From Lanius collurio (lineage: Eukaryota; Chordata; Aves; Passeriformes; Laniidae), in the NCBI GenBank assembly GCA_020086605.1, contig JACBWW010000003.1, positions 6,956,899 to 7,020,898 of the forward strand: a stretch of 64,000 nucleotides of DNA. The letters run 5' to 3'. Shown one piece after another: positions 1 to 13,048 of this stretch. How positions within the stretch are numbered: position 1 is the stretch's first letter; every line of letters begins with the position of its first letter. A model generated the notes under the pieces. The model was given only the letters and a program-made list of their open reading frames with translations. It had not been told where the DNA came from and ran no database searches. A program made the position numbers and the translations under genes.

Positions 1-44
1 GATCCCAGCTGAGGCATAGGAGGGGAACAGGCTCAACCACATAC

Positions 45-96
45 CTTCAGTTCTAACTCATCAATGAGGGGTAACACCTCAAGGGGCTTTCTTTCT
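45..96 (-). other. Candidate 52-bp coding exon (minus strand)
   Basis: On the minus strand a TACTAAC branch-site-like word near 140 precedes a T-rich stretch and GGTGCAG, the acceptor. The 52-bp segment that follows ends CTGAAG before a GTATGT donor. One frame is open throughout: one base, then 17 codons reading about ERKPLEVLPLIDELELK, ending in phase 0. The peptide is plausible, but I do not recognise it. An AATAAA read on the minus strand near 150 lies just upstream, which would be odd inside a gene. All of this could be chance. Confidence 0.3.
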
Positions 97-2787
97 CTGC
101 ACCAACATAACACAAAAATAGGTCACTAGTACATTAGTGTTAGTACATCTTTATTTTACTTTTTTTCCCCCTACTTTTGTTCTTATCTGTATACTGCCGT
201 TACACAGATTCAGTGTTGCAATTCAGGTTACAGTGTGCCTCAGCAGGATACCTTCCCCAGGTACTAGCCTTTTACAATGTTCCAGACCCCCAATACTTGG
301 TTAAAAAGTGGGTTGAAAACGTTCCGTTGACTTGTAATTCAAAACACCCTATGCTGGAGGCATTTTCAGCGCAACAATTCTTTACACTCTCATACTATTC
401 CTCTCCACCATGAAAAGACTGTACAGGCACCTTTAGAAAAAACTCTCCCATTACCTGTCCATAGTGTTAATAAAAAGGAACCTCCACAGCCCTTCCCTCT
501 TCCTACAGAGCTTCCTTCTGTGTTTACGCACAGCAGTTAAAACTAGAATCATTTTGGTGCGCTGCATACGACGCTGTTTCTATGCAGAAGCAGCTGGAAA
601 TAGATTTTGCTATTACAGTGCTTTTATTCTTATCTTCTTTAATTTCATCACTTAGAAATGCCAGATTAAACATTTTGCAGTGATCCTTGGTGATGGGGTT
701 GCTCTCTAAGTGTGTCACAGCAATCCCAATGAAGAACTTTAAAGACCAGGCAACAAAACAAAAACTTCAGGTTCAGAGGAAATTAAATTTGATCCACAAT
801 GCAAGCATTCTATAAGAAACACTTCTACAGCCATTCCTATTTGCTTTTAGCTACCAACAATTAAATAAGGATTAAATTACCAAAGTGCAATGCACTTAAC
901 TACACCTAATGTTCAAATAAAATAAATAAGCACAGCAGAACAGTTTTCCTCAATAGCCACTGCCATAAACTATAGTTTCAAAAACATTGACCTTGTGTAT
1001 AGCCCCAAGAGCTAAGGGCCATAGAAAGATATCAGCTTAATAAATCTGTAGTATTAAGTCTTTTGTGTACTCTCCATGACATACACAAATTGAAACACAA
1101 ACCAGTGGGCAGAGAATCATAAAAACCCCCAAGCCAAGGCAGTTCTTTCCCAAAGAAACCATTGCTGTGAGTAACAAGAGAACACCCTCTTCCCCATTAG
1201 GTCATAAGGGGATGCAAGATCTGCTCCTCTACACTACTGCAGGAGCCTCACTGCTGTCCTCAGGTACACTCTTGATTTCCTTTTCTTCCTCTTGCTTCCC
1301 CACAGTACCCCTTTTCCATCTCTATCATCTGTAAAATAGAAGTACCCGCTGGAACACAACTGTGACAGGCACTTCATCCCTAATCACCTGAGCTACACTG
1401 CAAGACTTAATCTTTATATACTTTGATATCTTAAGACCATCAATCTTTCAAGAGAGGGATGGTGCTTGAGTGTTGAAACCAGCTACTTAGCCATTTAAAA
1501 TCCTTAAAAGCCACCACTATACTCACAGCCCCCAAACTCAGATATTTTGTTACACTGTCTTACATTTTATAACATGATCTATTTTACAGCTATTTTATTT
1601 CTAACGTACAACATTTCTTGTCTGCTAAAGAAATCTTTTCTTTCAGAGTTTAAAACACCTTCCAGAAATGCAAAAAGGGAGCAAACTACTCCCCGGTCCC
1701 TGTACAAGAAAGCAGGGTTGAAAGGGACCTCCCTTTGCCCACTGCTATCCCCACATGAAATAGGCAGGGAAAGGGAGGCCCCTTCCAGTATGGAGCTTTC
1801 CCATAGCTCCCATGCTTTATTATTTAAGTGGTGGGAGCTGAAGATGGCTGGGGCATCCCCTGATGGCTTACCCAGGGCCAACCACCCATCCACCAACTCA
1901 GCTGATGAATAGCTACCGTGTTCTTGGGAAAACTCACAACAGCTTCTCTGTCATGCACTTTACTCTTGCAGCCAGGGCAGCTAAATAATCGATGTGTGAA
2001 CACTATTCCCACTTCCTTGTCATGCAGGTGCATGATGCTGGATACCTTTCTTTCTTAGGAAATTCTGTATGAGATGAAGTCTCTCCCCTGCTCCTGCTCT
2101 GTATCTAACAGGCAGGAAACTCAGCAACCAGGCCAGCTCTAGGCAGTGACACAGCTGATTGCATCTGGCATCCCCTTAGACGGAAATTCGGGAATTGCCA
2201 CATTCCAGAAAAGCTATTTTGCCTCCAACATGCTGCAAAAAATACTTGGCAATCTCTCCCACTCCCAAAGTGCACACTGTCTTGCCTACCTAAGAAGTAC
2301 AAGCTGCATGCGCTGGGCAGAAACCACTAAGTAACCATTGATGGAGGGCTATTATTCTTGTGCTGATTTTTAAATGTCAATTATCTAACACTGTTAATTA
2401 TTAAAAATTAATATGCTCCTGTTCAATAAAAAAGCCATTTTCATAATTTCTGGTTTTGAGAAGATTCTTGAGTGTCATTGCCTATGTGATACTTGTGTAA
2501 TATACTTTATACAGTATATTAACTGGGAGAAGTGCATGTAATAACAAAATATCCCGATTTCTCTGAGAACCACATTAATTTCTAACAGCCAAATGGAAAA
2601 CAAACAAAAAAAAGTCAGAAACCATGCTCAAAAAAAGAAAATTACAACTTGCTGAATGCAAAAGGCAATAAATGATTCTGCTCTTGAAACTTAGGAGTTA
2701 AGTATAACAACTGCTGCAACTTGGTACCCAACGCTCAGTATCAAGTTACTCCTTGAATACAAAAGATTTCAGTAGTTTTTAACTTAC

Positions 2788-2864
2788 CTATGCCTATGAA
2801 AATTGGGAAAAACATCAGCTTGCTTCCCCAGAAAGCCTTCACAAGATTCTGATGCAAAAGTCTT
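2788..2864 (-). other. Candidate exon, phase-compatible with the segment at 8978
   Basis: The donor on the minus strand is ATAG before GTAAGT, a perfect match to the consensus. The acceptor used is GACTTAG, whose pyrimidine tract is weak. The 77-bp segment reads one base, 25 codons, one base, ending in a hydrophobic stretch (KLMFFPIFIGI). The start was chosen because an in-frame stop lies just upstream and because it fits the phase of the preceding candidate. No family recognised. Confidence 0.22.
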
Positions 2865-4536
2865 CTAAGTCAAACTCTTTCTCAGAACAATTTTGTGTGT
2901 GAATTTTGATTTCATAAGCACCGATCCACATGCTTGATGCTATGTAACCACTGCTCATTTCAGAACACAAGAGTCTTAGGGAGAGGAAGAGAGCTTTTAA
3001 AAGGTTACTTCACTATTTACTACTCTTAAGTTGTAAACTTATATCTCACTCTGCTTGTCACTGAAGTGTAAAGTGAACCAGATCCTCCTGGGCTTTATCA
3101 TTTATCTAGAGTAACAATTTACAAGCTCTTCAATTTGTGGACTATCTTAATTTTCTCTGTGGAGGTATAGCACAGTCTGCCAGAAAGGAAAGTAAACCCG
3201 AGAATGGCCTTTGCTCTTTTTATATGGTAGGTTTATAGGCAACTCTCTCACTCTCCAGGCAGCCAAGCCTTTTCTTCCTCTCAGACAAGCCTTTCCTGAG
3301 TCCGCTCTGGAACAGCTTAAGCTCTCCTGCTGACCAAGCCAATCTGCTCTCCAGAGCTCTTTGCTGAGGTACACAAGGCCCAGGGAGCTCACAAAGCAGC
3401 ATAAAGAGCAGCAGAACCGGCCAGGCAGCCCCTGGGAGCTGGTGGCACAATCCCCAACCTCAGGAGCTGACAGACTCTGCTTCCTGCAGTCCCTGCTCCA
3501 ATCTCAAAACTGTCATTGAGACATCAATGTTTTGTTTTTAGAGAAATTTCTAACAGTGAAAAAGCTGGTGTAGGGCCACAAACAAGAAGGGAAGGCGAAC
3601 CACCTGGTTCTGCAACAGTTTGCACTGTGGTGAGACCACTCCCCCCACAGCCTAAGCCACAGGTGCCACCAGCACTGAGCCCCCAGAAGGGTCTGGCACA
3701 ACGAAAGGCAGCCTCTTCTGCAGCTGAATGTGTGACTGTAACAAACCAAGGTCAGCTTAGCAGCAATATGCCCCAGCTACCAGCAGCATCAGGGGCACAG
3801 GAACACAGTGCTCCAGGTGAGCCAACTGCCTGATAACCTCCCCATGCCACAGGCAGGTCCTTCAGGCTAGACCCACCTCCGCACTATGGCAAGTCACTTC
3901 AGTTTTAAGGAACTTTAAGGCTCCCTTGAATAAGACAAGTCAGTATGTATTCTGCCTGCAGCACACACGCAGTTCATGGCATGCCTTTTCTAGGCTTCCA
4001 CCTTTCCAAGCACCATTCTGCTCTTGCCATCAACACAGCCCAGCTGATAATCAAAACAGAGAGAAAAATTAACAGAGATAGAGCTTTAAGAAGACAGAAT
4101 GCCTTCTAAGCATGGGACCTCTGAGAATACTATCTCTATCTACTCAATAGCATGGCTGAAAATCAACTTTCTCACCTATCCCTGGAAATGCACTGGGAAG
4201 CCTTCATATGAAATTCAACATAATCACACACAAATTTTTTCATGCTGTATCTTATCACTGGTCTACCTCTATGACTCTTGACACAGTGTGTTTATGTACA
4301 CATTTGTGGCTTTTAAAAAAAAATCTTCTTAACCTAGGCAGTACCTAAGTAAAACAAAGCCCCAAAAGCCTTTAGTAGTCTACTACAAAGAGACTTTTAC
4401 CCCAATACATTATCATCAGGGCTTCAAAGCCACTGTGAGACAAAACCCATGCTACAACCATGAAGCTATTGCCATATTTTTCCCTTATTTTTGTAAAAAG
4501 TTGTGGTTACTTTGATTCTTTATGCTGGTGAATGGG

Positions 4537-4572
4537 GTTTGGTTTGTTTTAACTGTAAAACCAAAACCAAAC
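4537..4572. other. Imperfect hairpin
   Basis: GTTTGGTTT plus GTTTT on the left pairs with AAAAC and AAACCAAAC on the right around an AACTGT loop, with a small internal bulge. Low-complexity G/T against A/C arms suggest a decayed simple-repeat fold-back. Confidence 0.6.
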
Positions 4573-7500
4573 ATTAGTAATTTTATTTGCTGTTGCTACT
4601 GCTGCCTTTTCTTGTCACCCACAAACTTCAGATGGGATTTTAATACTTAGTTCAGGTAGTGCAAGATCTCCTAAGTGAAGTATTAGTCAGTGTCCTGCAT
4701 ACAGAGAAAAGGGGCATGGAGTTTCTAGCATTGTTTAATCCCATATCACGCACATCATCACTGCTGGAGGTGTGGTTTTGGCAGGAGGACACCGGCAGCA
4801 GAAAGTGGAAGCATGCAGTTTTTGCCTGGCTCTGGGGAAGAGGGTGAGGGACCACAGTGCCCTGCACCAGGACTGTGCTGCCACCTCCATGTCGGAGAGC
4901 TGCCCTATCCCAGGACTGTGCCAGCACCACCACACCAGAGAACAGCAGCGTGGCCCAGCCTTTGTTGGAGACCTCGCCAAGTGCTACTTGATTAACCATC
5001 ACTGGAGTTATACATCAACCACTTCAGTAAACTCACATGGATTCAGTCAATTTCACTGGTATTCTCACAGAAGTCAGGAAAAAAATGTCATTCAATCATC
5101 CTGCCTAAATAGCTGATTAATGTGTCATCACTGTTTTTCTACCCACTTCTTGTTCACCATCTCTTCTCAAGATCTTTCATTGCTTGAAGTTCTAAATGTT
5201 TTCTTTTCCTTTTGTTGAGCTTTGATACTTGTATCAACACAGGGGTTTTGTACAACTAAAATAAGAAACTTTAAAGAAATCACTGTAATGTTTTTGAATT
5301 AAATGGCTAAGTTCACAAACACACCATAAATAAATGATCACGGTCTTGTTAGCAGGTTTGCACAAAATTTTACCCAACAGGCTATCAGATACATCGAAGA
5401 TTTGAACTCTGCCCACACACAAACACTTGTATTATTGGCTAATTAACCTCATTATTCAGATGAGAGCATTATTGATGTCAGTAAAGCACAGCAAAGAATA
5501 CTCAAAACCTCCCACCACAACTGCAACACTAAAACAACCCCCCAGCTTTATCTTTCATTTCTTCCATGTCAGGGTCCTGTGATCACTCAATTTGTCTACA
5601 TTATCATTTTCTATTTTCTTGTAGACTAGATACAGATGTTTTATCTTTCCCTTTCTTAAATCCTAGCATTTCTCACGCAAGTGCACTAAGAAATGAAGAC
5701 AAGGAGAAGAAAGCATCCACATCAACTTGTCTGTGATGGAAGGACTTTTCAAATTCAGTTACATTGCAGAGCTCACACCGGTTCTGAAAAGGCCACTTCC
5801 TCCCCCTTGTTCATAAATTAGATGGGAATTTAAGAGATATTCTGCCTTCAAGTACAGGTATCTCCTGAAGCAGTAGTCAAGGGAGGTGGAAACAATGCCG
5901 ACACTTACTGACATCTACTCCAGGCTGAGTAAAGAAGCTCCTGGAGACACTGCTTTGCTCAAGCTAAAAAAGCAAGAGTGCTCACTACCGACCTTAACAT
6001 GTTTAAGAGAAAAAAACAAAATCTGGCTTTTTGCCTCAATTACATCATCATGATCATAAAGCACATTTTCAATGAGGCCACTCCCACCCTAGAAGCTGTT
6101 AACATATACAGACATGTAGTTAAGGCCCTAATCTAAAAATGTAGATGACAGAAGCAAGATGATATAACCCTTTCAAGAAGAGATGCCAAATACCAGGGTT
6201 TTAAAATAATATATCTATGCCCACTCTTTGCATGATAGGGACCACAGCGCTTCATCCAACAGTATTATCATCATGGAGCCTGTAACCTCGACTCCTCTCA
6301 ATCTGATGCCTCAGAGCAGTTTCAGAAGCTAAGCATCTGTTGTGGTTGCTAATAAAAAGTCTGAAGAATTTTGCTTTCAAAGATGCAAAAGTGGGTGGGG
6401 GAGAGGCAGCCATTTCACTTTCCTGCAGCCACATGAAAATACATAACAGCTTTCAAAGTATATCATTGACTCACTCATGGTACAAATCAATCAATTCTAT
6501 GAAGTTTCTGAAGCCTGGTAAATTAGCTAGAAAAAACACAAGCTTCTCTGGCTCCTCAGGGCTAACAATATGTGATCTGACCCGGGTAATAACAATCATG
6601 TCACTATAAACAAATGATGAAGGAATTACAGCTGTCTGGAAGCCCTGGTACTCAATAATGCTCCTTCCAGGAAGGTCAAATCCTACGGACTACAGGTATC
6701 AAGGAGCCCTGCACAGAGCCAGTGCAGCAACAGATGCAAAAATGGGAGGTCACTAAATGCAGATGTGATGTAAGACACAATCACACAGGGCCAAGCCTCA
6801 GCTCTCATAATCAGGTATCGTTCCTAGGGAGGGGAACACAAAATGGATGCTTCCCTGCAATCAAACTAGAAAGAGGATTTAATACAAAGTAAAAACACTA
6901 CAGAAGTGACAAATGTCAAGGTAATCCAATTTTGAGGACTAACACAGCAATTCTTCCTCTTCACTCACTTTCTAGTCTTTGCCACGCTTCTGCTTCCAGC
7001 AAGCCGAGTAATCAGAACAAAGACTTCAACATTGCACAAAAATCTTCATCGTTAAGGACAGTGATTTTTATTTATACTGTCTGAAGCTGCTACTTGTCTG
7101 CAACATGCCAGCATTCTGGGGAAGAACTTGTAATAAGAAAAATTAGGCTGAGGCTGAGCAACCTCTTCGACTGTGTTTCTGTAAGATTTGTTCTACATCG
7201 AAACGACAGAGATTACACCAAGACACAGCAAGGTGAATGCATCTGGAGAGCCTGGGCTGCTCTCCTGATAGCAGCTCTGCTCATGCTCACTCAACATGCT
7301 TGAGACATGCTACGCTTCCTGACACAGCTCGTGCAAGACATGTTGGATTCTGGCTACTTATAAGAGTGGCTGTGATCCTCAGATATACAGCATCCATGGT
7401 TTGACTGGGATCACCACAGGCTTGGAAATCCAGGAGAAATGCACCATACCTACCTTCAATATTCTAACATGTGTTGGTTTCCCCCCACTGCAGGAACTCA

Positions 7501-7710
7501 GCACTTCTGTTCAGTGCATCAATGTGGTTACACAGAAGCTTCTTATTGTTTAAAATATGCATCACCTCTTTGGGCATCATGTGGGAACTCTCACATCTTC
7601 TAATTCATACAATAATAGCTACTTATCACCTCCTTTGTGTATTATGCTTACTTATACTTACACATCATACTACATTTACATATTTATGCATAACCTATAT
7701 AGTTCCCTTA

Positions 7711-7857
7711 CTTATACTGATTTAACACAGTACTTATACATTTACTAACTTGTCCATAATACAGCAATACACATTTTACTTACTTATGCTTACTCAATGC
7801 AATACTCTTACTTAACACAGTATTCATGCATTTTACTAACTTATCTGTAATACAGCA
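7711..7857. repeat. Degenerate tandem duplication, period about 90 bp
   Basis: Two related segments of about 50 bases lie 90-91 bases apart. Each reads 'taacacagta...catttactaactt...aatacagca', at 7723-7766 and again at 7813-7857, about four-fifths alike by eye. The surrounding sequence from 7640 is rich in the words 'acttat' and 'cttac'. It is either an old minisatellite of two-plus units or part of an unrecognised dispersed repeat. Confidence 0.6.
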
Positions 7858-8977
7858 CATATATGTTTCGCAACTGCTGTGCATGGGATTACACATTACT
7901 TGATTGGTCTCTTTACTTTGTCCAAGAGCTCCACACACACTTTTCAGATAATACAATGGGTTCCTAACCCAGTACAGCACACTCCTCTTTATCTATTCCT
8001 TGCTGTCTTAGTATTTTAGCTTTTCAGCTTCTCCTTTCCCAGTTCCAATTTAGCACAACTTATCTTTCAGTCCTTGATGCTCCAGATCCAGGCAAGCAGA
8101 GCCAAGATGATGGCAGTAACAAAACCCATCCAGTGATCAGCAGCCAAGTTAGCCCAGGAAACCCAAACAACAAGACAGCACAGGACAGAGAGCCCTTCCC
8201 ACCGCTCTCTTCTCCTTCCCCACTGACCCCTCTGGCTGGGCTTAAAAACCCTTCAGGAGCTGACCTGATACACCTGAAGGTGGAGGGCCAGGTGAAGCTT
8301 GTGAAGGTAATTCCAGCCTGGTCTCTCCCTTAGGGATCCAATAGGAATAACTAAAGTTGGTTTGGCCGGGGCACACTATCATGATTCAAAACACCTTACA
8401 ACACCCCACCCCAAGTGCAGTCAGATAACATGACCAGAGAAACTCAAATGAATGGGGGTTGCCAAGATCAAGGATAGAGGTTCACAAAAGGGTTAATCTG
8501 TGCCAAGCCAAGTCCTCCTGATTTAAAATCTGTGAACACCTGACACTAACTAGGGACTGAGCTCTCTCCCAAAGGCAAGTTTACCCTGGGCTAAATTTGT
8601 CACCTTTCATATGCCTATGTTGCAATTCCAGTGCACTCAATTCTTACATTTTCAAATGCACAGCTTGCCCTTTTGTCTGCAGCTGCTTCAGTTCGATTTG
8701 CACCATGTTTCTGCCTGGAGGTTTGTCCCTCTACTCCTGCGCCCATAGCTCGAGAAGCTCATAATTGGCAGATCTGGGACACTAAATAATCCTTAGTGAA
8801 AGCTAGGAAGCTTCTGAAACCAACAAACAAGACAAAAAACCATCTCAGTCGGGGATGTGTGTATGTGAAATGAATGAAAAACAGTGGCAACATAAAACTG
8901 TGTAAAATATTTCTTTCCAGGTCATTTTTACCATGTTTTGATTCTCTAAATACACTCTGTTGATGTTATAAACTCAC

Positions 8978-9032
8978 CTCTTTTCATTAGCAAATGCATA
9001 GAGGACTGCAGAACCACACTTTAAATTGTGTT
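8978..9032 (-). other. Candidate exon, minus strand
   Basis: The donor is AAGAG before GTGAGT, close to consensus. Two acceptors are possible: GAATAG giving 55 bp, or TTCTGCAG giving 28 bp. The longer form reads two bases, 17 codons (HNLKCGSAVLYAFANEK) and two bases without a stop. A stop in the same frame sits just upstream of the longer acceptor. Its pyrimidine tract is poor, so the segment is supported mainly by the donor and the open frame. Confidence 0.22.
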
Positions 9033-9535
9033 CTATTCCAGATTATTAGTTTGAAATACCATCCCTTTCAGTGCATTTACTCCTGTGTATGTACTGCTAG
9101 TACTGCCTTCATAATGGAGCAGTGATTCCAGTATTTTCTGGTTCATTCTAACAAACTAATGCAGAGAGACTACAGATACAAGGTAACCAACAGTTTTAGA
9201 GTAGCAAAAAAACCCGTACTGTGTGTAATTTGCTGATTCCTGGAGAAGAGAGAAACCTTTTGAACTTACAAACAAATGAGGTCATCTGAAAAGTATGAAG
9301 GAAAGGATAAGACTTAAAAGCTAATGTATTTAAAAGACCCAAGCAAACTGATTAAAAATTATAATCAATGCTATCTCCACAACCCATAAAACAGGTACCT
9401 TTCTGGTACAGCTTCAGAAATCAATTTTGTTATCAAAATACAGTCAACAAATCTATATAACATGCACACAAAAGGAAGTCTAGAGTTCAACAATCATCTC
9501 TGTCTTACCCTAGTTATTAATTAAAGCAGATGGCA

Positions 9536-9580
9536 GGGGGGGGGGGGGGGGGCAGAGGGGGAAGGGGGAAGGGAGAGGGC
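9536..9580 (+). repeat. Poly-G tract and G-rich low-complexity DNA
   Basis: A run of 17 G is followed by further G3-G5 runs separated by two to four bases (to about 9579). This meets the usual G-quadruplex pattern several times over. Such a run is also error-prone in sequencing, so the exact count is uncertain. Confidence 0.9.
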
Positions 9581-10589
9581 ATGGTAATAGCTATACACAA
9601 TTTGGGACGCTAAAGAGGGAGACATCAAGATTTATAACAGTCACAAAAATACACGGTGCCTTTTTCTCTAACCACATATTCATACAGAAATGTTTGAGGA
9701 TGACCCAGCATTAGAAGCAGAATCTACCTCCTCTTTTATGCATATAAACAGCCCTCTTCCAAGATCCAACTACATCCACTAAACCATTGATAAGCACCAG
9801 GAAATCTAAATCATTCAATCCAAGATGAAAAATCTCCTAATTAAAAAAAAAAAGGGAGCTAAATTAATACCCTGGAATAATGCATAAAACTGCTTGCAAA
9901 GCAAAGAGCACTGCATCCGACTTGGCATTCCACATTCTAGGTCACACTGGCACAAAGCAGGCAAGAAAGTGAGGGAAATCAATTAGAAGTGAAAAGCTTC
10001 CATGCACGTGCCAAAAAGCAGTCTCAGGATGCAGCTGGGTACCACATCTAATCCAGTGTAACTCGGCTAATCCCAGAGAGGCTGAGCCCACTCTCCCCCA
10101 ATTCCATCACGCTGCAGGGCACTTGCAAAGCCACACAGCTGCTCAGGTGGCTCAGCCAGGCTGAGGGGCTCCCACCACATGCACACACACCGAATCGGTC
10201 TCCACCACCTGATGTAGGTGTCTATTGCCATCTCTATGCCACCAACCCAAAAGGGGAGCTGTAACCTGTGCCAAAGGGGCACGTGGCAAACAGAAATGGA
10301 AACTTCCTAAATGGGCACAGCTGGCTCAGCCGGAGCTTGCTACCCATCTCGTATTGGAAGGAGGGCCTTCCTCAAGAGATGAACAAGGTCCATGATTTTA
10401 GTTATCACTCTTTTGCTTTTCCTCAACAGTACAAGCCCCCAAAGAGAGAAGGGAGGAGAGGAAAAGAAAAAGAAAGCCTAGCCTAACTTCTCTTTAGAAA
10501 GGACCAGCCATAAGATGGGAATCATTATTGCAGGAAAGAGCAGAAGAGAAAGGGTAATGTAATTAAACACCTAGTGATGCACCACAGCT

Positions 10590-10606
10590 GGATGACTGAG
10601 TCATCC
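10590..10606. promoter_or_regulatory. AP-1 site inside a quasi-palindrome
   Basis: GGATGAC-TGA-GTCATCC is a 7-bp stem around three bases, and contains a perfect AP-1 heptamer TGAGTCA at 10597-10603. AGCTGG and CCAGCT lie just outside. A single motif match does not show function. Confidence 0.25.
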
Positions 10607-12953
10607 TGTGATCCAGCTATACAGACCCAGCCCTGGCAGCCCCTTGCTCAGGTAACCATCACCTGACAGTTCATCCCCAGCATCCTACCAGACACAGACA
10701 ACTCATTAGGAGATGCATCTGCTGATAAATCTGGCAAAGCTGCTCCCAGTTGAAAGGGCAGCACAGGCATGGTGGATATCCCTGAAGGAAAAACAAATGC
10801 TGGAGGCCATTAGGGCAGATCATTGGGGCACCTAAGTAGCACAGAAACAAGCCCACACAAGGGTTTATGTATTTGTTTAACCTCTACAGCAGAACAATTG
10901 GCACCATTTGGGCTGATTATGCTTAAATAAATAAAAAGTCACTGCTTCCTGCAATGGATGAAAAACAAAAATGCTACATGAACTCGTACTCAACTTTTCA
11001 GAAGGAACAGAACAAAATCCAGCTCTTCTGACACTGCGCAAGCTTTCTTTAATAGCTGCAACCTCTCATCTTTATTATTTTATAATCAGGGACCTGTTCA
11101 AAGTATCCACAGCATGAGCTTTGAATTTCAGTTTAAGAGTTAACTTGCACAAAGAAGCCAATACTTGTTCTGTCAGTCCTTGCTCACTCTGGGGAAAAAG
11201 GAAGCAACTCAGACATGTTGCATAACTGCTCATCGGCACCGTCAAAGAGCTCCAACAGTAATTGGAAAACTAATATCACTGCTTCAAATAGGTGCAAAAA
11301 TACACAGTGCAAAGCCCATTAAGAGGATAGATGAGGAGACAGACATTCAACTCCTCTCACTGTCAGGGCTTCTTCAGAATAATTTAATGCAGGATCCAAA
11401 GAAAATGTCCTCCCACATGTATTGATGCTAATTCACAGAATTAAAAAGCAAACCTATGAACGTTGAAGCAAAGAAATGAGTTCACTGTAAAATCAGCTTC
11501 CAGTCTGGGCAAATTAACTTGGTAGCATGCTTCATTCATATGCCCTAACACACACAAAGTATGTCATTTTGGTCAAGTGGTCTGTAATTCTGGCACTCCT
11601 GCTATCTACAGATACACAGGTGGTTTCCAAACATCTCTCTGAGCTTCCATTTAGCTATTGCATCAGCCAAGACTTATTTGTACTTAAGAGAGTTTTCTAA
11701 AAGGTTCGTGCTGCTCTTTTAAAAAAATAAACCATTATCAGAAAACAAATGTATGTTTGAATATGCTCACACAAAGTCTGTTTTGCTTGCAAATTAAAAA
11801 GCAGAGGTCACCATTGTGGTCAACTTCACAGCACCATGGAAGAAGACACTGTGTCTGCTTGAAGTAAAAGAAGAAAAAGCCTCTATCTAATACAAAGAAA
11901 AGTATAGATCAGCTATTCACCTGGTTAAATAGAAAGGGGAAAAACATGAATACATAAAACCTGATAGGTCTCTTACTTTTAAAGTCATCAGCAATTAAAT
12001 AGAGGAAACCAAAATAAACATGTTTTTCAGATTGGATGTTGTCTCCATCCATCCCCATACATGCTTACAGGTACACAGTGGAGGGAGAAAATACACAAGG
12101 ATACACAGATTTCTTTTCACAGGACTTTTTTGGTACTAAAGGAGAAGAAGACTTAGACAAGAATTTCTTACAATTTTCTTCATGTTACTGTGAGAAGCAA
12201 TACATTTGTCATGTACACTTACAACTTCGTGCAGATTACTAAAATAAAATTGTAGTAAATGTTCTTTCAGTGAAAGATAACATGCTTGGCTGCATAAAAT
12301 CTTAAACCGTATGAAATAGTGTATTTTAGGTTAGTCACAGCATTTAAGAATGCTGTAACTATATTTATGTTTGCTTTCCAATGAGAACATGACAACATAC
12401 AGCATCTGTCCCAGAACTGTACACAGCAATGACATTTCATTTTATAAAAGAATCTTCTCTTTCAAGGTACTAAATACACAAAAGAGACCTGGAAAAAAAA
12501 ATTAGTCTCATCTTCAGAAAAATGCTCTAATAAATTACAACCTAAAATTAAACATTTCAAATGACAACATTTGCCAGGGTCTCCTTTTTATACATTCACA
12601 GAGCACTACAATTTCAATAAAAATAGCAAAGGTGGCCACAGAGTCATTGTTTGGAGTCTGCACGTTTGGGCTGCACTCCAGCTCTTGCCAGAGCACCTCT
12701 CTGAGATCCCAAGCTTATCAGTGGGTCCTTGTCTGCTCCTGCTCAGATCTGGTCCCAGCGTGGGGTGCCTGCAGCTCCCTGGCCCTCTCCCAGGATTCCA
12801 TACCCCGAGTCTTCTCCCTCTTGAAAGGTTATGCCCATGCTAAATGAGTAGCTAAGCAGCCTTCTCCAAGTAATAACCGATCTTATCAGTAGAAAAACAA
12901 AATAGAGGAGTACAAGTTTGAAATAAGAAATGCATATCCCAAACCCTGCTTAC

Positions 12954-13048
12954 CTAAGTGACTCTCAAACTCATGTGATGGAGACCTGGGAGAAACCCTA
13001 CCTACTTCATATACTCGCGATAGCTTTTCCAAAACAAGAGCCCAAACT
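12954..13048 (-). other. Candidate 95-bp exon, minus strand
   Basis: Acceptor TCCTTTCTGACAG and donor CTTAG before GTAAGC flank 95 bp with only one open frame: one base, 31 codons, one base. The reading (VWALVLEKLSRVYEVG... ending in ESHL) has an amphipathic start and a Ser/Pro-rich end. It holds a TCGCGA with two CpGs, unusual in this CpG-poor region. Phases agree with the candidates at 14253 (ends with two bases) and 8978 (starts with two bases). Unrecognised; a run of A upstream weakens the acceptor. Confidence 0.28.

Larger units (their letters stand above)
97..7710. other. Unique non-coding DNA
   Basis: Apart from the candidate exon at 2.79 kb and the hairpin at 4.54 kb, this stretch shows only AT-rich unique sequence and short chance open frames. 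A minus-strand AATAAA near 150 and a region at 736-524 with a TTTTGTTTTGTTGCC...AAAG acceptor-like lead and a 70-codon open tail are the only other things I noted. Neither is enough for a gene call. Confidence 0.6.
7858..12953. other. Unique non-coding DNA
   Basis: Besides the candidate exon at 8.98 kb, the G-rich tract at 9.54 kb and the AP-1 palindrome at 10.59 kb, I see no gene, RNA or recognisable repeat. 8.1-8.6 kb and 9.95-10.3 kb are GC-richer and could hold decayed repeats I cannot name. Confidence 0.6.

Noticed and set aside
524..736. Possible last exon on the minus strand with AATAAA near 150
   Set aside because: The acceptor-like tract is good and the first 30 codons read plausibly, but its open frame does not fit the phase of the nearest candidate. 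The candidate exon at 45-96 beyond the poly(A) signal also contradicts it.
1300..1360. 'catctgtaaaatagaagta', similar to an L2/MIR tail
   Set aside because: Only one short word matches and the expected upstream part is absent.
4100..4280. Minus-strand donor ATAG/GTGAGA with an open frame upstream
   Set aside because: No acceptor with a usable pyrimidine tract could be found.
11880..11945. Minus-strand acceptor-like 'tttttcccctttctatttaaccag'
   Set aside because: All three frames after it stop within a few codons, so it cannot start an internal coding exon.
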